The position numbers were made by a program, and so were the translations under genes. Below, piece by piece: positions 1 to 8,700 of a DNA stretch of 22,594 nucleotides (positions are counted from its first letter, which is position 1; each line of letters opens with the position of its first letter). The notes beneath the pieces are model-generated. The model did no database searches. It was given only the letters and a program-made list of their open reading frames with translations, and was not told the DNA's origin. Origin of the DNA: a virus; the IMG/VR virus record IMGVR_UViG_3300030098_000009, positions 1 through 22,594 of that record, one strand, 5' to 3'.

Positions 1-566
1 TCATAGGTTACAGTATTATCATCACCATCTATATCCATGTAGTTAGTTGCACCATCTACATCTATAGCTGCTGTAATACTATTGCCTCCCCCTTGTATTA
101 TCCAATCTAAATCTAAGTTAGCTGCGAGTGCAGTCATAGCATGATTAAGAGTCATGGTGTTTGTATTACCTGTTACTTGTACATTTACATTAGAACCATC
201 TGCTCCAGTTGCATTTGTCTCGTCAGTAGACATATTAAAAGTGTTTGTATCACCTATAAATTGAAAGTAACCAGTGTAACTATCAGCCCATATATCACCC
301 AAAAATTTATTTGTGCTACCTTTTTGTAGTATATCTAACGTCATACTTGTTCCATCTAAATCAAGAGCAGTCATTGAACCTGCTGCTGCGTCAGCACCAC
401 CAATAATATTACCACCACCATTAACTTGTTCTATGTCTAAGTTAGATGTAGCACCTGACTGATCTATAAATATTTCATTATCAGCCCCGTATATTAGCGA
501 TACATTCATCATCGCAACTAGGCTTACTAATATCAGTCTGTTTATGTTTCCAATAGCCTTCTTCAT
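1..566 (-). CDS. Secreted curlin-like repeat protein, C-terminus outside window
   Basis: This reading frame is open from the ATG at 566-564 to the window edge (188 codons) and starts inside the 3' end of csgG, in another frame. An AGGAGG Shine-Dalgarno (570-575) sits three bases before the ATG. The first 28 or so residues form a classic signal peptide: basic MKKAIGNINR, hydrophobic LILVSLVAMM, likely cleavage after YGA. The mature part is rich in Gly, Asn, Asp and Thr. It carries degenerate repeats of strand-turn-strand type: NEIFIDQSGATSNLDIEQ (30-47), LDILQKGSTNKF, FQFIGDTNTFNM, VNVQVTGNTNTMTL, WIIQGGGNSITA, MDIDGDDNTVTY. The first has the curlin-like Q-x-G-(x)n-N-x5-Q spacing. Its position after csgF and csgG makes it the obvious candidate substrate for that pore. 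It could instead be a different beta-solenoid adhesin. That the gene is real is strongly supported; the curlin-type role is inference. Confidence 0.85.
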   Translation of the reverse strand, partial: MKKAIGNINRLILVSLVAMMNVSLIYGADNEIFIDQSGATSNLDIEQVNGGGNIIGGADAAAGSMTALDLDGTSMTLDILQKGSTNKFLGDIWADSYTGYFQFIGDTNTFNMSTDETNATGADGSNVNVQVTGNTNTMTLNHAMTALAANLDLDWIIQGGGNSITAAIDVDGATNYMDIDGDDNTVTY

Positions 567-1335
567 AACCCTCCTCTATTGTTTGCAATACAGCCGTCTC
601 AATAGCCATTTGCAAAGCAATATTTATAGACTCATTCTCTACTATACCGCTTTCTATTTCAACTAATTCAGTATCATTTGTATAAAATTTGAACACATCA
701 GATGATATAGATGCGCTAAGTATTGTCTTAGTAACTAACACTTCTATTAATATTTTGCCTGTCAAAACAGATACAGTTCGTAAGGATATTGTTACTGAGT
801 CTTGTCTATATTCTTTAGATGCACCAATACCTAGATACCTTGCGCCTGCACCACCAGATTTAACATTAGTTTCATAAGTTATTACACCACCTTCCATCAA
901 CAAACCAGCAAACAACAAAGGTTTTAATTCTTGTTTCTCATCAAACTTTTCTCTAGCAGATCGTATAATCTGTCTTTCTTTTGTAAGATTATCTAAACCT
1001 GTACGTTCTACTACATCAAAAACTTCTGAATGTTTTAATGCTCTAATTAAATATGCATCAGGTGCTTGAGTTACTGCTGTACTAAAACTAGCATACTGAC
1101 TATTACTTCTACGCTGACCTGTATTATCCTTAAAAGACTTCGTGTAAACAGCGACCACAGGTTTCTTTATAGGTTTATTTACATTAGATAACTTAGTTAA
1201 TAAAACACCTATTTCTGCAGGCTCTATATCTCTTACTGGAGGTATAGCATTCTCTAACGGAGGTATAATTAATGCACAGTTAGAAAGTAAAAGAACCGAG
1301 AGGTACAGTAATTTCTGTTGTATTGCCTTCTTCAT
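481..1335 (-). CDS. csgG: CsgG-type curli secretion pore lipoprotein
   Basis: This is a homologue of CsgG, the outer-membrane lipoprotein that forms a nonameric pore for export of unfolded curli subunits (type VIII secretion). The length (284 aa) matches the family (277 in E. coli). A lipoprotein signal ends in lipobox LSNC (residues 17-20, Cys20). Family signatures are clear: FSTAVTQ (84-90), an ERTGLDNLTKERQIIRSARE stretch (110-129), NVKSGGAGARYLGIGA (157-172), SKTIL-like TKTILSASISSDVFKF, and AIETAVLQTIEEGYEEGYW near the C-terminus. At the constriction, the E. coli Tyr51/Asn55/Phe56 triad aligns with Ser79/Ser83/Phe84, so only the Phe is kept. The start lies within the end of csgF (56-nt overlap) with no strong ribosome-binding site, which suggests coupled translation. 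Identification is very secure; secretion activity in infected cells is inferred. Confidence 0.95.
   Translation of the reverse strand: MKKAIQQKLLYLSVLLLSNCALIIPPLENAIPPVRDIEPAEIGVLLTKLSNVNKPIKKPVVAVYTKSFKDNTGQRRSNSQYASFSTAVTQAPDAYLIRALKHSEVFDVVERTGLDNLTKERQIIRSAREKFDEKQELKPLLFAGLLMEGGVITYETNVKSGGAGARYLGIGASKEYRQDSVTISLRTVSVLTGKILIEVLVTKTILSASISSDVFKFYTNDTELVEIESGIVENESINIALQMAIETAVLQTIEEGYEEGYWKHKQTDISKPSCDDECIANIRG
570..575 (-). promoter_or_regulatory. Shine-Dalgarno of the curlin-like gene
   Basis: AGGAGG on the minus strand, three bases before the ATG at 566-564. It lies inside the csgG coding sequence and is among the best ribosome-binding sites in the window. It fixes the start of the overlapping downstream gene at the ATG that gives a full signal peptide, rather than at the later ATGs at 512 and 509. 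Confidence 0.8.
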
Positions 1336-1744
1336 CTGTAATTAATAATGTAACTTTGTCATCTTCAACCTTATACTCAATAGTATTACCCTCTAATTCT
1401 AAGATACCAAAGTCAGATGCTGTCTCTCCAAACAAACTATCAACCAACTGCCTCGACAGCTGGGCATAGATTCTCGATTCCAAATTTCGTATGAAGCGGG
1501 CTAAAGTAGTGTTATCAGCTTCACGTTCTAAATCTTCTTGATAAGCTTTTATCTCTTCACGTAAAGCTTCTTTCCTAGAAAACTCTTGATTCTCTATAGT
1601 TAAATAATGACTAGACGTACCAACACCTGAAAAACTAGGATTCTTAAACTTGTGTGTCATTTCATCTGCTCCTACAGATAAAGTTATAGCTAACAATATT
1701 AAGATAATACCTAGAATAGATAGTATTTCATTTCTGTCTTTCAT
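1280..1744 (-). CDS. csgF: CsgF-type curli accessory/nucleation factor
   Basis: CsgF binds the CsgG pore, its N-terminus inserting into the channel, and couples export to fibre nucleation at the cell surface. This protein (154 aa; E. coli 138) has a signal peptide with hydrophobic ILSILGIILILLAITL and likely cleavage after SVGA (residue 26). The mature N-terminus DEMTHKFKNPSFSG follows the E. coli pattern TMTFQFRNPNFGG, including the conserved N-P-x-F (35-38) that inserts into CsgG. A charged helical middle (about 55-105) is followed by an I-x-Y-K-V-E-D-x-D-K-V-T-L-L-I-T-D segment resembling the C-terminal strands of CsgF. It overlaps the 86-aa membrane-protein gene upstream by 17 nt and csgG downstream by 56 nt. 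The csgF-csgG order matches bacterial curli operons. The family call rests on motifs plus synteny. Confidence 0.9.
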   Translation of the reverse strand: MKDRNEILSILGIILILLAITLSVGADEMTHKFKNPSFSGVGTSSHYLTIENQEFSRKEALREEIKAYQEDLEREADNTTLARFIRNLESRIYAQLSRQLVDSLFGETASDFGILELEGNTIEYKVEDDKVTLLITDEEGNTTEITVPLGSFTF

Positions 1745-1988
1745 GTTTCTTTTCTTTTTCTTTAAGTTCTAAAACTGTATTTACTTTCTGTTGCAAACGT
1801 ATCATGTCTTGATCTAATAATCTGAGTTGATCTGTTAGCCTAATGATTGTTGTTTTCATTTCGGCAACTGCTGGGTCTATCTTATTAGTAATAGTCTGCC
1901 ATACAAAGTATACAAAATATCCTAGACCTATAACCATAACCACAGGAAAACCAAAGTCCTGTACTAATTTGGCAATATCTAAATCCAT
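1728..1988 (-). CDS. Small single-helix membrane protein, holin-like candidate (copy 2)
   Basis: 86 aa. One hydrophobic helix (about residues 12-31, FGFPVVMVIGLGYFVYFVWQ) is followed by a charged amphipathic or coiled-coil tail ending in a Lys/Glu/Arg-rich stretch (ELKEKEKKHERQK). This build resembles small BhlA/UviB-type holin-like proteins, and the gene follows the lysozyme by one gene, so a role in lysis (holin or holin regulator) is plausible. The protein aligns without gaps to the 98-aa product upstream. The start ATG overlaps the upstream stop as TGATG, so translation is probably coupled. A spanin function is not excluded, but I see neither a lipobox nor a proline-rich tail. Function is inferred from topology and position only. 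Confidence 0.75.
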   Translation of the reverse strand: MDLDIAKLVQDFGFPVVMVIGLGYFVYFVWQTITNKIDPAVAEMKTTIIRLTDQLRLLDQDMIRLQQKVNTVLELKEKEKKHERQK

Positions 1989-2284
1989 CAGTCTCGCCTT
2001 GCATCTATACTGCCATCCTCTACAAAGTTCTCTGCTCTGGCTATACGTTCTAAGTCTGGCGATATGTTAAGTGCGCTAGATACACTGGTATCTATACGTA
2101 TGATATCGTTATTCATTGTCGATGCTCTAGTTATAAGCATCTTAGATATACCCTCTATAGTTTTGATCTCATCCACTAGACCATCCATAAGTTGTTTCAT
2201 TACTAAGAATATGAAGAAAGCCATTATTAATCCACTAGCTATAGGCAGTCCTAGTGTAGATATAAGATCAAATACTTGGGTCAT
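1988..2284 (-). CDS. Small single-helix membrane protein, holin-like candidate (copy 1)
   Basis: 98 aa. A short N-terminus is followed by one transmembrane helix (about residues 11-30, LGLPIASGLIMAFFIFLVMK) and then a polar helical tail with heptad-like hydrophobics. It directly follows the lysozyme gene and overlaps it by 17 nt, the usual position of a holin. The tail is acidic to mixed and ends VEDGSIDARRD. It is colinear with the 86-aa protein that follows: Pro14/Pro15, Asp60/Asp61, Ile62-Arg63/Ile63-Arg64, Val68/Val69 and Leu72/Leu73 correspond at a constant offset of one. The two may form a holin/antiholin pair or a hetero-oligomer. No family can be named with certainty. Confidence 0.75.
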   Translation of the reverse strand: MTQVFDLISTLGLPIASGLIMAFFIFLVMKQLMDGLVDEIKTIEGISKMLITRASTMNNDIIRIDTSVSSALNISPDLERIARAENFVEDGSIDARRD

Positions 2285-2717
2285 CTGCCACTCTATCTCT
2301 CAACCTTTTGGCTCTGTTTCCTACCTGTGTTGCCCATTTACTATCCATCATTTCAACAGCAGCTGTTTGAAAATCTCCCTCCTCCATAGCCTTCAAAAAT
2401 TTTTTAAACTTACCCAATCTAGGTAATCCTAAATTAAATGCCATGTTAGCCAAAACTCTTTGTTTATCATCATCTAAATCTTTCCACCAAGGCATGTTCT
2501 TATCTAGTTCCATACATACTATATCTATGTCATAGTTTAAACATTCTAATATTCTTTCTTCAGATACTGGTGTACCTACTGGTTGTCCATACTCTTTATC
2601 TCTTGGTATTACTAAATGTCCAACGCCAAACGTGGGATATCCTAAATGATCGTGATATATTTCGTAAATAAAACCTTCGTCTTGTATTATTTCTTTTACT
2701 AATTTATCTCTGTCCAT
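2268..2717 (-). CDS. T4-type lysozyme (GH24 muramidase), endolysin
   Basis: 149 aa, slightly shorter than T4 lysozyme (164). The catalytic triad is readable: Glu14 (QDEG), Asp23 (YHDHLGY) and Thr29 (PTFGVGHL), with exactly the 9- and 6-residue spacings of T4 Glu11/Asp20/Thr26. The family motif G-x-G-H follows at 31-34, and the C-terminal half carries the typical MAFNLGLPRLGKFKKFLKAM and NRAKRLRDRV segments. It cleaves the MurNAc-GlcNAc bond of peptidoglycan at lysis. I see no signal peptide or signal-anchor, so release to the periplasm should depend on a holin, and two candidates follow immediately. The start overlaps the end of the giant virion gene by 14 nt. It could alternatively act in the virion as a tail lysozyme, but the position next to holin-like genes favours an endolysin. 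Confidence 0.93.
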   Translation of the reverse strand: MDRDKLVKEIIQDEGFIYEIYHDHLGYPTFGVGHLVIPRDKEYGQPVGTPVSEERILECLNYDIDIVCMELDKNMPWWKDLDDDKQRVLANMAFNLGLPRLGKFKKFLKAMEEGDFQTAAVEMMDSKWATQVGNRAKRLRDRVADDPSI

Positions 2718-5700
2718 CTTGGAATCTACTCCTTCTTTCTAAAACACTTCTAGGTAATGCTGTATCTATTTTATAGTTTTGTAGTTCTTGCTTCTTCTCT
2801 TTTAGTAGTTGCATATAAGCTTGCCTTTGTCTTTCTTTTTGCTCTTTTGTTTCACCTTTAGAACGTGCATCTCTTCTACGAAATCTATATCTTTGTTTTA
2901 TATCTTCTAACTCTCTCTCCATAGCTTTTATATTTCTTGTTCTTGTATCTTTTGTATCTATACCATATACGTTTACACCAACAAATCTTAATATTGATTG
3001 AGGTATAGTATCTCCGGGTGAACCATTAGGTCTAGGTATATCTTGTAATGATTTAACAGTTTTACTTATAGCACCATTAGGTGTTAACCATGATGGCATA
3101 CCTAAACTATACATATACCAAAACATATTTTGTATTCTATCTTCTACAGGATCACGCTTATCCCATATAGTACGTTGTGTAAATGGGTCTTTATTTGTTT
3201 TGATTGCTAAGAAAATATCTGAGAAAGGTCCTGATAAAAATCCTGTTGTCCTTTGCGCTTCAAAAAAATCACCATTAGCAACATCTCTTGCTGCATCTGT
3301 GTACATAGTCCAAGGAAAGAAATAACCTATATCTAAAAACTGATATCTATTATCTGTATCTTTAAAAGGTAATACATACACACCTGTCCTTCTAGCAAGC
3401 CAAGGTTCTAAAGACTTTTGTAATCTTTCTTCTTCATCATCTTCAAATCCAAATGCATATGCGGTAAGTTGTGTAAGCCCAGCTGATAATGCTACATATG
3501 GTGCATATCTAAACGGATGATTAATAGCTGTTTCTACTAAAGCTGGAAATGCTTTGTAATAAAACGTAAAGAAAGGCATACCTATAGGTGCTTTTCTAAA
3601 TAACTTACCAGCCATAGGTACATCTGAATAATCAAATAATGCTTTCTGTGCAAGTTGATAAGCATCAAACTCAGATAGTCCTTGTCTTTCCATAGCATCT
3701 ATTATTACTGCAGTCTTGCCTACTGACTCTGTAAATTGGTATACATCACCAGCAGTCTTACCTATTTTTGCAGCTAAAAATTTTGGCATTCTAAAAAACT
3801 TAGCAACTGGTCCTAATGGGTCTACATCTTGCATTAAATCTAAATATTGCTCACTTATTTGTAGCATTTCTTGTCTGGAGAATTGTGTATTTTGAATCCC
3901 ATAATCTTGTGCTATCTTCCAGTATGTACCTCCATTGTTTATTTCTGATATTGCCTGTCTCATTCTAGGTATAACTTTATGTATAGGCACACCACCTACT
4001 AGATTCATAAGTATCATATTAGAACCCACGTTACGTACTACAGTTGGTGGATTCAAAGGCACTTTCATTAACTTCCATATACTTGTGCCTTTTTCTAAAG
4101 CAGCTATAGCTTTACTAAATGCATTATCAGTATCACCCATAGTAAAAGTGCCTATGACATCATCATAAATTTCTTTTCTGACAGCTACACCTCTCATCAT
4201 TCCATACTGTTTAGTAGTAGGTAATCGTTTAAAGTTTTCATCTAAAGGTTTATCTGCACCATAGCCGAGTCTTTCTGCTACTGGCATACCTAAATCTTCA
4301 TACTGTTTTGCAAGACTTCTCATAGATTGTGCTTGTTCAGGCTGTCCTACTTCAAAGTATGTAGCCTGTTCTCTTAATCTTTTAGCCTCTTCTAATAACC
4401 ATAAAGCACTAACTTTTTGTTCTACTCCACCTTGCTCAATAGTCACTAACATATCATCATTACGTATTGCCCATTGTTGATTCCTAGATACTTGATTAAA
4501 AAAGTCTAATATAGCCATATCACGCAATGGTCTTTGAATGCCTGATAATACTCTATACTCTGGTGATAACTCTGTTATATCACCTAATATTAATTTAGCT
4601 TCATCTGACAAATCTTTTCGTGCTTTTGTATATGAAAATTTAACTCCTGAAGGATTGTTTAAAATATGCTTCATATATAACAAAGGCAAATACGTTCCTC
4701 TATTTTTTTCAAATGTTGACCTTGGCAACAAACCTCTTGCTACTAACATTTGTCCTATTCTGTCTATAGCTTGTTTACTTTTAACAGCTTGTTTTCTTAA
4801 ACCTTCATCAGTTATAAGCGCAGAGTCTGCATCCTTACCACCTTCTATGTAAGCATTAAACTCTTCTATATTTTTATTAAGTTCTTGTTTAGATTTACCT
4901 GATTTTCTTGGATTAAAATATGGTGCTAAATTGTTGTAAAAATCTTTAGCTACATTTTCTACTTTTGTTAGTTCACCAGCAGTTAATCCTTTAATTCTTT
5001 GATATTCTTTTCTTTCTGGTAATGAACCTAAACCACTAAAGTATTTACTTTCTGTAAGGTTGCCTAAAAAGTCTACAATTCTTTTCCAATAACTAGCTTT
5101 CTGTGCATCTGCTGGTGTACTAGAATATTTAGCAGGTTTATTTACTACTTGCGCATCAGTATCAAAAGTAAACACAGGCACATTAAACCTTGACTGATGT
5201 TTTTTTGTAGGCTGACCTTTATTAAGTAGTCTTGCGCCATCTTTAAATGCTGTTTGTAATAATAAAGTGCTACCCTTCCTATTATTTATTTCTCCTTTTA
5301 ATCTAAATATTATTTCATCTACTTGATTTTGTTCTTCTTGTATTAGTTCATCATAAGGTGTATCAAAGAATCTATTAGAATGAAAGTCTCTGTCTAATGC
5401 ATTGTCTATTGTCAACTCATTATCTACTTCAGCCAATATATCTTTTACAGACTTACCCTCTACATTAAACTCAACACCTAATTTATCTAAAGATTTTTTA
5501 AATTTATTTGGATATAAATCACTATAAATATCCCATCCTGATTTAGCAAAAAACTGTTGTGTTTGTCCGGGAGTTAATTTTCTAAAATTAATATAACCAG
5601 CACCTAATGGTTCTTGATTACCTGCATTACGTAATAATCTTTGAGGGTCTATAATACTTCTACCATCTTCTGTTCTAACTTCTTCAGCAGTTATAAGATT

Positions 5701-8700
5701 AATGTCGGGTCTTTGCATGGGAGACCTTATTCCATTCTTTATTTGCCCTATAATAAAATCAGCAAGGTCATTAGGAAGAATTGTAGTAACACTACCAACT
5801 TTATCTTCTGCTCTACTGCCTAAATAGTTAACATTTTGTATATAAAAATTTGTTATATCTCCTGATTCTGCTAAAGGTATATTCATATCTTTAGTTATAA
5901 ATCCATCTGTCATACCAATTAAACGTGCATGATTTACATAAGAACTAAACTCATATGAACTTGTATCTCTTGAAAATACATCTGCAAAGTATTGTGCAGC
6001 TGCACCTTTTATTCCATTTATATTGCTAAGAGTATCGGATGCTTCAAACTGTGTTAAATATCCTTGTTGTAATAAAACACTTTGTCCTACTGTTTGTCCA
6101 GAGGGTGCATGTGTTATACCTGTATTTGTAATATTAATATCTTTTAAATTAACTGAAGGATAAAAACTTAAAAAATTAAAATTATTTCTTAAATTACTCT
6201 CATTTCTTTCTGCTTGAATTGCTGTGCTTGCTATAGCTATTCCATCATATCCCTCGTTTACAGCAACCATATTCATTTCATCAATCATAAAATCTTGCCA
6301 TTTATTAAAATTAGGTTTTGGGAAACCTATTAATGGAACTATTGGCATGTTCTTAGTCATAGGAGAGCCTTTTAATGCTGTTTTAACTTCCTCTGATGTT
6401 AATGAATTTATTGACCTATCTGTTTGATTAGTATCCTCAAGATATCTATTCATAGCATTAACAACATGTGCATACATGTCTGACTGTATTTCATCTACAA
6501 ATAATATTTTTCTTAGATTATTATTGTTATCTAATATAAATACATCTTTTACTCTAGCGTGTGCAAATTGATTTTTTGTATATGAAAAATGTGGATTTGC
6601 ATAAAACCCTCTTTGCTTTTGTGCCTCTCCCGGATTATATGTGTATATAAAATTTCTACTATTTTCTACTTGTACTCTAGTTCCAAAACCTTCATCTATA
6701 AATTCACGATTTGTAGTAAATCTATCTAATTCTTCTTGTGTTAAATTTCTAGTTTCTTGTGGAATGTTTTGTTTAAACTCTGCTACTATTTGTGGTTCTG
6801 ATTTATTCAAGTTGCCTTCTTTAACTGCACGGAATAACATTCTTTGAATATCACTAAATTCACCACTAGTTGTGTCAATGTTAAATCCCGGTCTAGTTGC
6901 ATAACCAGCTGTATTAAAACTTGATATTAAAGTAGGATTTACAGAACCTATAGAACCACTACCATATAACATCTTAGAAAAATATTCGTTTCTTCTTTTA
7001 GCATCATTTCTTAGTTCTATCAAAGAAGTTAATTTTTCATCCCGTAAATCTAAACTTTGATACATTGTTCCTTCGTCCAACATATCTGTATTGATTTCAT
7101 CTAATATCTCTATGACAGGATCAGTAACTACTTCTCTATTTTCTAAAGCAACTAAAAATCTTGATAGATATCCATCAGGGTCTGCCTTACGTAAAGATTC
7201 TTTCTCTGCAAATATTTGACCTGATAAAGTTAAATTATTTATAGCTGTTTCTATCTCTCCTGCTTTTACATCAGAGAAAAGAAAATCAGGGGATTTAGTT
7301 TCAACATTTAGTGCTTGCAATAAAATATCAAAATTCTCATCTACATTAACTTCTACTGCTAAATTTAATTTTTTATAAGCTTTTTTTATTTCATCTTTAT
7401 GCCTGACTAAATCATAAAATGCAGCAGATGATTGGTCACTAGGACCTGTATAAAACTTTTCTTTTAAAGATTTATATATATCCTCTTTGTTTACTAAATA
7501 TGACTGTATCTTAGAAGTTAAATTGTTTAAACTTTCTATACTATTTTGTATTTCATTTTGATAATAGTTTATAGTTTCTTGTTCACTAAGACTTGTTGCT
7601 CTTATGAATAAAGCAGAATCGCCACCCGATACTTGAACAGAAATAACACCACTATTAGCTTCTACATATTCTTTTATTTCATCTATAGTTACTTCTCTAG
7701 GTTTTGTTTGTTGAGAACCATTATCCAAAGTTACTGTATCAACTTGTTCATCCAACCATTCATCTAATTTTGTCTCTAGTAAATAATCTGGACTAAAAGT
7801 TATGTTAGAACCTGTTAATAATTTTTGTCCTTGTTTATTTGTTACTATCCACTTATCAGATTTTGTAGATTTAGTTTTAGTATTATTAATAGCTTTATCT
7901 AATAAATTAATTCTAAAACCCATACGACTAGCTTTAACTTCTATACCACCAAAATCAGGTGTACGACTATATAAAGGTCGCATATTTTTATCAGCGTCAT
8001 AGGCAACATTCATGTCTTTTGTAATTGGTCCACCTTTGTAAGCACCTACATATCCAGTTCGTAAAAACAACTCTTCCTGAAATTGTTTTTGTGGTGGACT
8101 TAGTATCTTAGGATTGTCTACAGCATCTTGATATAAATCACCTGTTCTTATAGCATCAAACACATCTTCCAATCTTCTGTATTTTTTGCCACTAAAGTAT
8201 TTAGCAACTTGATTAAAAAATTTAAAGATAGGTTCAAACACTCTTCTGATTCCCGGTGTAAATTCAAAAGGAATTTTGCCCTGTAATTTTTGTTCGTTGT
8301 AATATCCGGATGCTATAGCAACAGCTTCCTCAAAAGTTCCTACATCTCTAGGTCTAGTTACTTTTGTACCATCTTCTAAAACTACTGTTTCATTACCTAA
8401 TCTTGCTTGTGCTATATCAAAAATTCTTTGTTGATTCTCAGCTAAAACTTGTAATACTTCTGGTTTGAAATAATTATTATTTATAAAGTAATGCACAGCT
8501 TCGTGATAAATAGTATCAGTAGGTGTGGCAAATCTAGGTCTACCATTTTCAGGATTAGTTTCTAAATTTATAGCTATTATGTCACCAATAGTTACACCTG
8601 CTACTGCATTACCTTCCTCATCAAATAAATTATCTACTGCTACAATTTCTGCATCAGGAAAACTACGTTTAGCTATACGCTTTAGATTGTTTATTAAATC

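Noticed and set aside
141-329. Short plus-strand frame at the left end
   Set aside because: It is antisense to the curlin-like gene, which has a signal peptide, a strong ribosome-binding site and periodic repeats.
507-512. Later ATG pair as start of the curlin-like gene
   Set aside because: Starting there would remove the basic part of the signal peptide and leave the strong AGGAGG at 570-575 unused.
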